A stretch of 32,033 nt of DNA from the NCBI GenBank assembly GCA_030038365.1, contig JASHPA010000023.1, positions 1-32,033 of the forward strand. Direction: 5' to 3'. Positions 1-6,383 of this stretch are shown here, piece by piece. The stretch is from Nitrososphaerales archaeon (GTDB lineage: Archaea; Thermoproteota; Nitrososphaeria; Nitrososphaerales; Gagatemarchaeaceae). The notes beneath the pieces were generated by a model. That model searched no databases. It was not told where the DNA came from and worked only from the letters and a program-made list of their open reading frames with translations. Position 1 is the stretch's first letter, and every line of letters begins with the position of its first letter. Position numbers and translations under genes: made by a program.

Positions 1-1
1 G

Positions 2-928
2 ACGGATGTTCACGGGCCTGACAGGTGTTTCCGGAAGTTCGTAAACGCCGGGAAGTTCTACAACGCCAGCATTCTCGTTCTCGGGGGCGATATCACGGGC
101 AAGATGATAGTACCCGTGGTAAAGCAGCCCGACGGCAGCCACAAGGCCGAGTTCGGCGGGACCCAGTACGTCCTCAAGTCGCCAGAGCAGCTGGCAGAGA
201 CGATCAAGAACATCAAGGACTCTGGATTCTATCCATATGTCGCTGAGCCGAAGGACGTCGAAGAGCTGTCGGCCAAACCGGAGCTCGTCCATCAGCTTTT
301 CCTGAAGCTCATGAAGGAGAGCATCACTGGATGGATGCAGCTCGCCGAGGAGAGACTGAAGGGTACGGGAATCAAGTGCTACGTCTCGCCCGGGAACGAT
401 GACTATTTCGAGATTGATCAGGCGCTAGACTCGGCGGCCTACGTGATAAATCCCGAGGAGAAGACCGTTGACATAGACGGCGAGCACGAGATGATTACAC
501 TCGGCTATGCCAACCACACCCCATGGAACAGTCCACGTGAGGTAGACGAGGACGTCCTAGCACAGAAGATAGACAGGATGGCGTCTCAGGTCAAGGACAT
601 GAAGACCGCCTTGTTTAATCTGCATGTTCCCCCAATCAACACGGTGATAGACCAGGCCCCGAAGCTCGACGAAAACCTCAAGCCGGTGGTCTCGGGCGGG
701 AGCATTGTCATGATCTCCGCAGGCAGTACCGCTGTGAGGGCGAGCGTAGAAAAGTATCAGCCACTCGCCGGTATACATGGCCACATCCATGAGTCCAGGG
801 GCATGGTGAAGATAGGTCAGACAGTCTGCTTCAATCCCGGAAGCGAATACAACTCGGGCATCCTGAAGGGACTGCTGTGCGACCTCGACAAGGACAAAGT
901 GAAGTCGTACATGCTGACCTCTGGGTAG
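2..928 (+). CDS. Metallophosphoesterase (calcineurin-like), 5' end outside the window
   Basis: The reading frame is open from base 2, so the N-terminus lies beyond the left edge. The first ATG at 104 is internal to the domain and is not the real start. The frame shows the metallophosphoesterase motifs in order: DVHG at the very edge, GGD about 28 residues later, a GND variant in SPGNDDYFE, a lone His in LHVPP, and GHIH near the C-terminus. These would bind two metal ions and hydrolyse a phosphoester. The GND triplet replaces the more usual GNH, as in some archaeal members. The substrate cannot be told from sequence. It is the only gene before the tRNA-Thr, which follows 69 nt downstream on the same strand. 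The family call is firm and the function is not. Confidence 0.85.
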   Translation, partial: TDVHGPDRCFRKFVNAGKFYNASILVLGGDITGKMIVPVVKQPDGSHKAEFGGTQYVLKSPEQLAETIKNIKDSGFYPYVAEPKDVEELSAKPELVHQLFLKLMKESITGWMQLAEERLKGTGIKCYVSPGNDDYFEIDQALDSAAYVINPEEKTVDIDGEHEMITLGYANHTPWNSPREVDEDVLAQKIDRMASQVKDMKTALFNLHVPPINTVIDQAPKLDENLKPVVSGGSIVMISAGSTAVRASVEKYQPLAGIHGHIHESRGMVKIGQTVCFNPGSEYNSGILKGLLCDLDKDKVKSYMLTSG

Positions 929-997
929 ACCGGACACCCTCGCTATGAAACTTCCGGGAAAAGTGATAAGGCGACCTCAGGCTGGAGAGTGGCGCCT

Positions 998-1071
998 GCC
1001 ACAGTAGCTCAGCCTGGTAGAGCACCTGCCTTGTAAGCAGGTGGTCCCGTGTTCAAATCACGGCTGTGGCT
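998..1071 (+). tRNA. tRNA-Thr(TGT), no intron
   Basis: The acceptor stem pairs GCCACAG with CTGTGGC. The anticodon stem CCTGC/GCAGG encloses loop CTTGTAA, giving anticodon TGT. The T-loop is TTCAAAT and the discriminator base is T at 1071. CCA is not encoded. The AT-rich stretch at 960-970 (AAAAGTGATAAG) is a weak promoter candidate. The stop codon of the convergent SWIM gene lies inside its 3' part. Confidence 0.95.
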
Positions 1072-1468
1072 CTGCTTCATCATCGCGTCGACTGCCTGAC
1101 CGGGTCAGGAGGTCTAATGAGAGCAACCTCAGAAAGGGACGGAACTCCTCGTCGTGGAACTGAATCTTGACGAAGCGGTTCGTCTCGGTAGCTATCGCTT
1201 CGGCAAGAAGATGGTAGCAGTTTTGGTCTCTGTTCCCGAGAACCCGGAAGAAGAAATGCTCACATGAGCAAAATGGTTTTTCGGGGTCCACAAACTCATC
1301 ACCATTCCTGCCGACGACCGTATGAATCATGCGCTCGCTTGGCATGAATACGTGTCTCTTGACACGACCCTCGAGGACTGCGTCGACGGCGCGCTCGAGG
1401 TACTTGCGGCTTGAGGAACGGTGCGTGTATCGGGTGATTATTTCCTCTCTTTCACTCAGCTCCAGCAT
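1058..1468 (-). CDS. SWIM zinc-finger protein
   Basis: This is a 136-residue protein with a SWIM-type zinc site: Cys67-x-Cys69, a 14-residue spacer, then Cys84-x-His86. SWIM domains bind nucleic acids or proteins, and archaeal and eukaryotic members are linked to recombination and repair complexes. It begins 9 nt after the dinB stop on the same strand, so the two are very probably cotranscribed, which points to DNA damage tolerance. Its last four codons and stop are read from the opposite strand of the tRNA-Thr 3' end (overlap 1058-1071). That overlap is unusual and could mean the C-terminal tail is unimportant. The repair role is inference from the zinc motif and the neighbour. Confidence 0.75.
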   Translation of the reverse strand: MLELSEREEIITRYTHRSSSRKYLERAVDAVLEGRVKRHVFMPSERMIHTVVGRNGDEFVDPEKPFCSCEHFFFRVLGNRDQNCYHLLAEAIATETNRFVKIQFHDEEFRPFLRLLSLDLLTRSGSRRDDEAEPQP

Positions 1469-1477
1469 CCGATGAAT

Positions 1478-2581
1478 TCACCCGAGATATTCCGAAAGGA
1501 AGCTTTGATTTTTCGCTTCCGAGAAGTCGCTCACTCTCGCTCCGACCCGTCTCAACTCAACGCCCTCGCCGAGGAGGGCGACAAGGAGTTCGTTAATCGC
1601 CTTCTTGAGCGATAGTAGATCGTTGCCAGGGACTTCCACGGTCTTGGTCCTGGTCTTGATTGAGAGATCTGTCAGTATGCCAATCACTGAAACTGAACGA
1701 AAAAAGACGCCTTTCTCGATGACTTTTCTGTGCAGATCCTCGATTGCAGGGGAGAGCTGGGCGACTATGGCTTGGGAATCGCCAGAGTCCTGTTTTAGGG
1801 TTATTATCCTGCTAATCTGTTTGGCCTCGATATAACTCACCACCGGTTCATCGTCGAAGCCGTTGGCGGCATTGTGGAGATAGACTGAGAACTTACGGTC
1901 GAAGACGCGCTCGAGGGATTCCAAGTCCTTCCTCCCGAGGTCGCCGATTGTCATGACTCCGAGCTCCTTCAAGATCTGAGTGTTTTTTGGGCCCACACCA
2001 TAGAGCTTCTCTACGGGCATCGGGTCCATGAATGCCTTGAGATTCTCCGGCAAGATTACGGTCAGCCCGTCGGGTTTCTTGAAGTCAGAGGCGAGCTTCG
2101 CGGCGACTTTGTTGGGGGCGATACCCACCGAGCAGGTCAGCTTCTCGCGTTCAAAGACGGTCAGTTTGATGTCTTTGACCATGGCGGTCGCAGCTGCATA
2201 GTCTTCTTCCGACTTCCTAGTTATGTCGAAGAATGTCTCGTCTATCCCAGTCTGCTCCATCACGTCAACGTACTCTTTGATTATATCCATCACCTGGTTT
2301 GAGTACGCCTCGTACTTTGCGCGGTCCATGCGTATGAACTTGGCTTCGGTACCCTCCAATCGCCTCTTGGCAACCGCGATTGGCATGCTCGACCGAACCC
2401 CCATCTTCCTCGCTCTGTAGTTGGCGGTGCTCACCACGCCACTGGTCTCCGTCCGTCCCGAGAATACGCACACGACCAGCGGAACGTTCTTCACAGATGG
2501 GTCCCCAATCTCCTCGACCTGGGCGTAGAAATAGTCGAGGTCGAGATGACCGATGACGCGTGTCAATATTGCGCGAATCAC
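1478..2581 (-). CDS. dinB: Y-family DNA polymerase IV (Dpo4/DinB)
   Basis: This is a translesion DNA polymerase of 367 residues; Sulfolobus Dpo4 has 352. The N-terminal LDLDYFYAQVEE motif supplies the first catalytic Asp (D14) and the aromatic steric gate (Y19). The second catalytic pair is D114-E115 in GIDETFFDIT. The STANYRARKMG fingers motif and a helix-hairpin-helix-like stretch around GVGPKNTQILKELG are present, followed by the little-finger domain. The start is GTG at 2581. An in-frame TTG at 2566 would give an N-terminus closer to Dpo4, so the exact start is open. It heads a two-gene operon with the SWIM protein. An AT-rich element on the minus strand around 2593-2602 may be its promoter. 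Confidence 0.95.
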   Translation of the reverse strand: MIRAILTRVIGHLDLDYFYAQVEEIGDPSVKNVPLVVCVFSGRTETSGVVSTANYRARKMGVRSSMPIAVAKRRLEGTEAKFIRMDRAKYEAYSNQVMDIIKEYVDVMEQTGIDETFFDITRKSEEDYAAATAMVKDIKLTVFEREKLTCSVGIAPNKVAAKLASDFKKPDGLTVILPENLKAFMDPMPVEKLYGVGPKNTQILKELGVMTIGDLGRKDLESLERVFDRKFSVYLHNAANGFDDEPVVSYIEAKQISRIITLKQDSGDSQAIVAQLSPAIEDLHRKVIEKGVFFRSVSVIGILTDLSIKTRTKTVEVPGNDLLSLKKAINELLVALLGEGVELRRVGARVSDFSEAKNQSFLSEYLG

Positions 2582-2680
2582 CCACTTTTCAAGGCTATTA
2601 GCATTGTCGATGAGGATTGAGCATACCGAATCGGTATCTCGGGTGTCCAGGCCCAGAACTTTCTTCCGAGTATTGGATCA

Positions 2681-2983
2681 GTGAACTTCTCCATAGCTTA
2701 TGAGACTCCCGGAATATCATATCCTAAGATTCGGATGGGACCTAAGAAAATGGATTTGGTATTCGAGCAGGAAGCAAGGTCAGGGCTGGAAAATGCAGGT
2801 AATAGGGTGTGGGTTCGCGTTAACGAATCAGTCAAGAAGACGAGAGAAGCAATCCAGAGGCGTCCGCTGACAGCGGTCGGCGTCGCTACTGCTGCGTCTG
2901 TGGTCGTCGGGATTGTTCCCGGAGTTGCACCGGTCAAAAAGACGAACGTTAGGAAGAAGCGGGACACCTGCGGGGAGAATTAG
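2681..2983 (+). CDS. Small protein with one membrane segment, unknown function
   Basis: I do not recognise this 100-residue protein. A hydrophobic stretch at about residues 62-82 (TAVGVATAASVVVGIVPG) could be one membrane helix. Before it lies a charged segment and after it a lysine/arginine-rich tail (KKTNVRKKR). An internal ATG at 2738 (MGPKKMD) is an alternative start and would remove the least protein-like residues. The stop codon TAG is followed directly by the ATG of the next small gene, so the two are probably translated together. The opposite-strand frame is also open here, so confidence is moderate. Confidence 0.5.
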   Translation: MNFSIAYETPGISYPKIRMGPKKMDLVFEQEARSGLENAGNRVWVRVNESVKKTREAIQRRPLTAVGVATAASVVVGIVPGVAPVKKTNVRKKRDTCGEN

Positions 2984-3208
2984 ATGTCCGAATCCGATAT
3001 TGAGGAAGACGAAGATTCCGATAAGACGCTGGAGGGAATTGGTAGCCAGCTAAGCATTTTTGAGAGGCAGTTCAGGAAACAACTCCAGAACCTGAACACC
3101 AAGATAGAATCCTATCATTTCTCAATCCAGAAGGAAGGGGAAGGGATAACCGTCGACTTCGCCCTTCGTACAACAATCAGAATGAAGCAGAAGGATGTCG
3201 AAGAGTGA
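2984..3208 (+). CDS. Small acidic/charged protein, unknown function
   Basis: This 74-residue protein starts directly after the stop of the preceding small gene. An acidic N-terminus (ESDIEEDEDSDK) leads into a likely amphipathic helix with Gln, Phe and Lys (SIFERQFRKQLQNLNTKIES) and a possible beta segment (GITVDFALRTTIRMKQ). It has no cysteines, membrane segments or recognised motifs. Tight coupling to the upstream membrane-segment protein suggests they work together. I cannot assign a function. Confidence 0.5.
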   Translation: MSESDIEEDEDSDKTLEGIGSQLSIFERQFRKQLQNLNTKIESYHFSIQKEGEGITVDFALRTTIRMKQKDVEE

Positions 3209-3249
3209 GCGAACTATGGCTAGTCCAGGCGAACTTGGAATCCGAGTGG

Positions 3250-3366
3250 TGGGGTCGGCCGGATTTGAACCGGCGGTCTCAAGCGCCCGAGGCATCTTCC
3301 GATTTTTCTTTGAAGCCTAGACCAGACTAGCCCTGCACCCTATGCTGCAGCCTAGCCGACGACCCC
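3250..3366 (-). tRNA. tRNA-Pro(CGG) with two introns (D-loop and anticodon stem)
   Basis: The acceptor stem GGGGTCG/CGACCCC, T-arm GCCGG-TTCAAAT-CCGGC and discriminator A are clear, and CCA is encoded at 3247-3249. The gene is 117 nt. Removing 25 nt at 3327-3351 and 16 nt at 3294-3309 leaves a 76-nt tRNA with anticodon arm CAAGC-CTCGGGC-GCTTG, a perfect 5-bp stem with anticodon CGG. The 16-nt intron sits in a textbook BHB: helix CTTC/GAAG with cuts AA|A and AT|G, at position 29/30. The 25-nt intron is flanked by a GGCTAG direct repeat, has its own stem CTGCA/TGCAG, and fits a BHB with helix GGCT/GGCT that includes two G-T pairs. Confidence 0.88.
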
Positions 3367-3390
3367 GCTCGTGCCCGGACGTAAACGGAT

Positions 3391-3400
3391 GGTTATATCA
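3391..3400 (-). promoter_or_regulatory. TATA-like box of tRNA-Pro
   Basis: On the minus strand TGATATAACC lies 25-34 nt before the first base of tRNA-Pro, the spacing expected for an archaeal TATA box. Confidence 0.55.
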
Positions 3401-3439
3401 ATCTGTGGTAACCAAGCAGAAATTCAGTACTGCGTAGGC

Positions 3440-3448
3440 GTTATAAGC
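3440..3448 (+). promoter_or_regulatory. TATA-like box of alba
   Basis: GTTATAAGC is centred about 27 nt before the ATG at 3471. This spacing predicts a leaderless mRNA and favours that ATG over the one at 3462. Confidence 0.5.
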
Positions 3449-3470
3449 AGGGCCGTTCCGTATGTCCGGC

Positions 3471-3770
3471 ATGCCGGAAGCTACGAAAACCGTAATCGTC
3501 GGTCAGTCCAAACCACTCCTGAACTATGTCACCGCCTGCATAACCATGTTTAACAGCGGCGCAGACCATGTTGTCCTTCGCTCGAGGGGCGAGGCGATAA
3601 ATATGGCCGTGGATGTAGCGCAGCTTCTCAGGAAGAGATTCTTCAGCCAAGTCCAGATTTCGAAGATCCAGATAGATGGTGAGAGCGTTGTCTCCAGAGA
3701 CGGCAGACAACTCAGCCTCCCGGTGCTGGAGATTGAATTATCAATGCCGAAGGCGCAGACGACAACCTAG
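3471..3770 (+). CDS. alba: Alba chromatin/RNA-binding protein
   Basis: This is a 99-residue Alba-fold protein. The N-terminal KTVIVGQSKPLLNYV segment has the conserved VxxGxKPxxNYV-like pattern with Gln in place of the residue before Ser-Lys. The RSRGEAINMAVDVAQLLRKRF helix and the closing beta-hairpin (SLPVLEIELS) follow. Alba dimers coat DNA and bind RNA in archaea. Two in-frame ATGs exist, at 3462 and 3471; the second is preferred because of its TATA spacing. It lies between tRNA-Pro, on the opposite strand, and the RPA-like gene 100 nt downstream on the same strand. Confidence 0.93.
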   Translation: MPEATKTVIVGQSKPLLNYVTACITMFNSGADHVVLRSRGEAINMAVDVAQLLRKRFFSQVQISKIQIDGESVVSRDGRQLSLPVLEIELSMPKAQTTT

Positions 3771-3871
3771 ACTTCGGATGTGCGTCACTGGCAATCGATG
3801 TCCTCATTCGGTATGCTCAAGCATTAAGTCTAGGCAAGCTGTATCGTAGCAAAGGCGGATGGTGCTCGGCG

Positions 3872-4729
3872 ATGTATGATTTCGATTCGTTGATGGATGA
3901 GGTCCTCAGGAACAGGTCCGAGCTCACGAGGGAGGAAGTCATGAGCATGATCGAAGAGAAGAAGCGGACCGTGGGCGCGGGTTTCCTCACAGACCAGGGC
4001 GCTCTGTTTCTCATAGCCGGAGAACTCGGCGTCCAGCTGCAGCATATGACCACCACCGACCTAACCATCAAGGACCTCTATGTGGGCGCGAATGACATCA
4101 CGATAGTGGCGAGGGTCTTGGCTGTCTACCCTGTTTCTGAGTACAAGAGGAAGAAGGATGGAGAAACGGGCAGGTACAGGCGGCTCGTTCTCTTCGACAG
4201 GAGCGGGACGTCGAAGCTCACGATATGGGATGACAACCCCGAGGCGATAAATCTGACCGAGATATCCGTCGACACCCCGGTAAGAGTGCTGAATGGCTAT
4301 GTCAGGCAGGGATTCGATGGAAAACCGAACTTGAATCTGGGAAGGAAGGGGAAAATCGAGGTCTTGAAGGAGGAGAAGCTCGTTTCGAGAATGCCTCCGA
4401 TTTCGAGCTTGTCGAAGAGTCTCCTCGAGATTGGGGGACTACGTGAGCTTGTTGCTGTGGAGGGCCTGGTACTTAGCGAGAGCAGGAGTTCCACCTTCAC
4501 AAGACAAGACGGCTCGGGTGGATCGTTGACGCAGTTTGACCTAGGTGATTCTTCTGCGAAGGAGAAGGTGAGAATAGTCATCTGGAACGCCATCGGCATT
4601 GACGCCAAGCCTGGTCAGAGGGTTCTCGTCACGAACCTAAGGTTGAAGACAAGTGTGAATGGTGGGCACGAACTGCACGGAGACAGTGGGAGCTCGGTGA
4701 GAATCTGGAATGAAAAGTCGCGGGCTTAG
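3872..4729 (+). CDS. Archaeal RPA-like single-stranded DNA-binding protein
   Basis: This 285-residue protein has the N-terminal helical module typical of archaeal replication protein A. It reads VGAGFLTDQGALFLIAGELGV at residues 35-55, ahead of two OB folds at about residues 65-170 and 185-280. The first OB fold contains RRLVLFDRSGTSKLTIWDD and the second LTQFDLGDSSAKEKVRIVIWN, both typical strand patterns. No zinc finger is seen. It should coat single-stranded DNA in replication and repair, in keeping with PolD, Cdc6 and Dpo4 in the same window. Its last 4 nt overlap the stop of a small convergent membrane-protein gene. Confidence 0.88.
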   Translation: MYDFDSLMDEVLRNRSELTREEVMSMIEEKKRTVGAGFLTDQGALFLIAGELGVQLQHMTTTDLTIKDLYVGANDITIVARVLAVYPVSEYKRKKDGETGRYRRLVLFDRSGTSKLTIWDDNPEAINLTEISVDTPVRVLNGYVRQGFDGKPNLNLGRKGKIEVLKEEKLVSRMPPISSLSKSLLEIGGLRELVAVEGLVLSESRSSTFTRQDGSGGSLTQFDLGDSSAKEKVRIVIWNAIGIDAKPGQRVLVTNLRLKTSVNGGHELHGDSGSSVRIWNEKSRA

Positions 4730-4860
4730 CCTTGGTTCTTCGGTCTTCTGAGTACCTCGTATTCGTACACGAAGATTACGGCAAGGGTGATGACGAACAG
4801 TGTTATCATGGTCCCGCTAAGGAAGTTGTAGTAGCTGGTAGTGCTCAGTAGTGGAATCAT
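4726..4860 (-). CDS. Small single-helix membrane protein (44 aa)
   Basis: The frame continues upstream into the tRNA-Met gene, so I take the ATG at 4858-4860 as the start. The product is 44 residues with one clear membrane helix (MITLFVITLAVIFVYEYEVL) and a basic tail (RRPKNQG). A TATA-like element, CCTTATACC on the minus strand, lies about 30 nt upstream between the tRNA and the ATG. The stop overlaps the RPA-like gene by 4 nt, tail to tail. The function is unknown. Confidence 0.5.
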   Translation of the reverse strand: MIPLLSTTSYYNFLSGTMITLFVITLAVIFVYEYEVLRRPKNQG

Positions 4861-4906
4861 GTACGACTGCGCCCGTCCACGACTCGTGGGTATAAGGTTT
4901 CTGAAG

Positions 4907-5041
4907 TGCCGGGGGCGGGATTCTCGTCTGTTCCTTCTTTCGAGCCCGCGACCTCCGGATATCGCATCTCGCTTGGGATTATGAGTTTCGCCCACCTAAG
5001 GGTCGTGCCCGGCGCAATAAGCCAAGCTATGCTACCCCGGC
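4907..5041 (-). tRNA. Elongator tRNA-Met(CAT) with three introns
   Basis: The 135-nt gene has acceptor GCCGGGG/CCCCGGC, discriminator A, and T-stem GCGGG/CCCGC. Three insertions must go. (1) 4987-5008, 22 nt, BHB helix CGCC/GGCG, cuts GG|G and AA|A, position 30/31. (2) 4961-4979, 19 nt, canonical 37/38, ambiguous by 4 nt and with one mismatch in the central helix. (3) 4921-4938, 18 nt, in the T-loop at 59/60, BHB helix CTCG/CGAG, cuts AA|A and AA|T. The product is 76 nt with perfect anticodon arm CCGGA-CTCATAA-TCCGG. The GCCGGGG acceptor suits the elongator; the CAT anticodon alone does not exclude tRNA-Ile2. T-loop base 54 is C instead of T. Confidence 0.87.
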
Positions 5042-5065
5042 ACGTGCCGGCCGGCGTTGTATTGT

Positions 5066-5073
5066 CTTTTAAA
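5066..5073 (-). promoter_or_regulatory. TATA-like box of tRNA-Met
   Basis: ATTTAAAAG on the minus strand lies 25-32 nt upstream of the first base of tRNA-Met. Confidence 0.6.
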
Positions 5074-5148
5074 TCAGCCTAGTCGCCCGTAGATGGCGTG
5101 GGGTGAGGATGAGAGTCGCACAAGCGAACAGCTTCCAAACACCAAACA

Positions 5149-5158
5149 CTAAAAAATC
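5149..5158 (+). promoter_or_regulatory. TATA-like box of tRNA-Thr(GGT)
   Basis: CTAAAAAATC lies 26-35 nt upstream of the tRNA start at 5184, the expected spacing. Confidence 0.5.
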
Positions 5159-5183
5159 GCACATATTGGCGTCTGTCCACCTC

Positions 5184-5269
5184 GCCTCGGTAGCTCAGCC
5201 TGGTAGAGCACTGCCTTGGTAATGAATCCAAATAGGCAGGGGTCCCGGGATCAAATCCCGGCCGAGGCT
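5184..5269 (+). tRNA. tRNA-Thr(GGT) with one canonical intron
   Basis: The acceptor stem is GCCTCGG/CCGAGGC and the discriminator is T. The anticodon stem CTGCC/GGCAG holds loop TTGGTAA once a 12-nt intron (5222-5233, ATGAATCCAAAT) is removed. The intron is at the standard 37/38 site, with a perfect central helix TTGG/CCAA. The mature length is 74 nt. It is the only interrupted tRNA in the window with just a single conventional intron. Confidence 0.95.
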
Positions 5270-5300
5270 CTTCAATCGCATGAGAACGTTTCTTCTGCGC

Positions 5301-5310
5301 TCATAAAGTT
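5301..5310 (+). promoter_or_regulatory. TATA-like box of the DUF3175 gene
   Basis: TCATAAAGTT is centred about 26 nt before the ATG at 5331, predicting a leaderless transcript. The more AT-rich AAATATATTT at 5321-5330 is too close to the ATG to act for this start. Confidence 0.4.
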
Positions 5311-5330
5311 GCGGTTCGGAAAATATATTT

Positions 5331-5594
5331 ATGGCCGGATGGTCGAAGAAGGTTAACGAGACTAGTAACACGTTAGACCTTGAGCGTGGGGTCTTTACCT
5401 ACAAGAGCCCGTCAAGGATAGCTGAGTCGTTGAAACAATCTGCCGAAAGGAGCTCAAGACGCAAGACCACCCCTTTCCAGTCTACGATGAGCATGTTGAA
5501 CTTCTACATCAATCGCGCTGGCAGGAGTCTCCAGGAAGAAAGAAGGAAGGTCTTGGAGCAAGCCAAGGTCGAATTAAGGAGACTCCATAGGTGA
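5331..5594 (+). CDS. DUF3175 family protein
   Basis: This 87-residue protein matches the DUF3175 pattern from memory: a W-S-K/Q start, then NTLDLERGVF, IAESLKQSAERSSRRK, FQSTMSMLNFYINRAG and ERRKVLEQAKVELRRL. The full family length appears present. I know the family mainly from bacteria, and its function is unknown. The strong Arg/Lys content and helical character suggest a nucleic-acid-associated or structural role, but nothing proves it. It sits alone between two tRNA genes on the same strand, a typical landing place for transferred genes. Confidence 0.85.
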   Translation: MAGWSKKVNETSNTLDLERGVFTYKSPSRIAESLKQSAERSSRRKTTPFQSTMSMLNFYINRAGRSLQEERRKVLEQAKVELRRLHR

Positions 5595-5598
5595 AGGA

Positions 5599-5607
5599 CT
5601 TTAAAAC
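5599..5607 (+). promoter_or_regulatory. TATA-like box of tRNA-Leu
   Basis: CTTTAAAAC lies 26-34 nt upstream of the first base of tRNA-Leu and just after the DUF3175 stop. Confidence 0.65.
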
Positions 5608-5632
5608 CACTTTTCCAGGCGAAGCGATATCC

Positions 5633-5717
5633 GCGGGGGTCGCCCAGCCTGGTCAACGGCGCGAGGCTCAGGACCTCGTCCCTTAGGGGTTCGTGGGTTC
5701 AAATCCCACCCCCCGCA
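5633..5717 (+). tRNA. tRNA-Leu(CAG), no intron
   Basis: The acceptor stem GCGGGGG/CCCCCGC, anticodon arm CGAGG-CTCAGGA-CCTCG (anticodon CAG), a long variable arm and T-arm GTGGG-TTCAAAT-CCCAC identify a class II tRNA-Leu of 85 nt. The discriminator is A. The stop codon of the convergent winged-helix gene begins at the very next base. Confidence 0.95.
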
Positions 5718-6002
5718 CTAGAGCCCACTAGCGATAGATACGCCTGATTGTGTCAGCCTGTATTTGCCAGGCTCCCCGAACGGCTGTACCTCGAACTCGA
5801 TGATGTCCAAGGCTATTAGCTCACGCAACTCCCAGAACGCCACCCATTGAGAAGCCGTCCCGAGGAGCGAATCTATCTCAGCGTTCGAGAGTCCGATCGA
5901 CTGATCCCGTAGAACCTTGAGTATCTGGACGACTCGAGGCGTCATGAGTTTGGTCAGCGCGTCTCCTTTTCCGTCTTTTGACGACAGCCAGACTCCTTTC
6001 AT
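5718..6002 (-). CDS. Predicted winged-helix DNA-binding protein
   Basis: This is a 94-residue protein. The segment TPRVVQILKVLRDQSIGLSNAEIDSLL looks like helices 1-2 of a winged helix, and QWVAFWELRELIALDIIEFE is a recognition helix leading to a wing. It ends GKYRLTQSGVSIASGL, the typical wing-strand-helix close of small archaeal regulators. It is probably a transcription regulator with an unknown target. A TATA-like ATCTTATC on the minus strand near 6030 would give a leaderless start at 6002. Its stop abuts the 3' end of tRNA-Leu. Confidence 0.65.
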   Translation of the reverse strand: MKGVWLSSKDGKGDALTKLMTPRVVQILKVLRDQSIGLSNAEIDSLLGTASQWVAFWELRELIALDIIEFEVQPFGEPGKYRLTQSGVSIASGL

Positions 6003-6128
6003 CCGGAGATAGGGTCATCTCGGCGTTGATAAGATTTCGGTGTGATTGAAAGGGTTTAACGATTGTATCAATTGTTTTGCGTCTGGTCGGTGAAATCGTT
6101 TTCGTCGTAATCTCGTGTTTGGTCTTCG

Positions 6129-6383
6129 ATGGAAGTAGTTACCCAATATGTTGACCGCAAGACAGAGCTTGAGGGGCATATCGCAGCGCTGGAAGCAGAA
6201 CAGGCATCCCTGATCAGCGATATTTCAGCCCTGAAGGAGAAGTTGACGACGCTGGAGATGGAAAGACACGCGTCTTCCCTAGCCAGCGAAGTCGAGGCCC
6301 TTCGGACGGAGAAAGCTGTGCTGGAGGAGAAAATCTCTTCCTACTCGGTCGAATCCGTGGCGAGCGAAGGTTACCAAGTTTAA
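6129..6383 (+). CDS. Coiled-coil protein, unknown function
   Basis: This 84-residue protein is almost entirely heptad-like (KTELEGHIAALEAEQ, LKEKLTTLEMERH, EVEALRTEKAVLEEKI), so it should form a coiled coil of about 65 residues. It has no catalytic motif. It overlaps by 4 nt, tail to tail, the next gene, whose product is also a long coiled coil. The pairing may mean that the two proteins interact, but that is only inference. I do not recognise the family. Confidence 0.6.
   Translation: MEVVTQYVDRKTELEGHIAALEAEQASLISDISALKEKLTTLEMERHASSLASEVEALRTEKAVLEEKISSYSVESVASEGYQV

Noticed and set aside
25-246. 73-codon frame at the left edge
   Set aside because: It is a shifted frame of the metallophosphoesterase, whose own frame carries the catalytic motifs from base 2.
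3305-3320. Reading tRNA-Pro as a TCA (selenocysteine or suppressor) tRNA from loop CTTCAAA
   Set aside because: That loop has no matching 3' stem. The two-intron Pro(CGG) reading gives a perfect anticodon arm and a clean BHB.
4861-4995. N-terminal extension of the small membrane protein into the tRNA
   Set aside because: These codons are the complement of tRNA-Met and its introns, and the added sequence is Arg-rich with no protein-like character.
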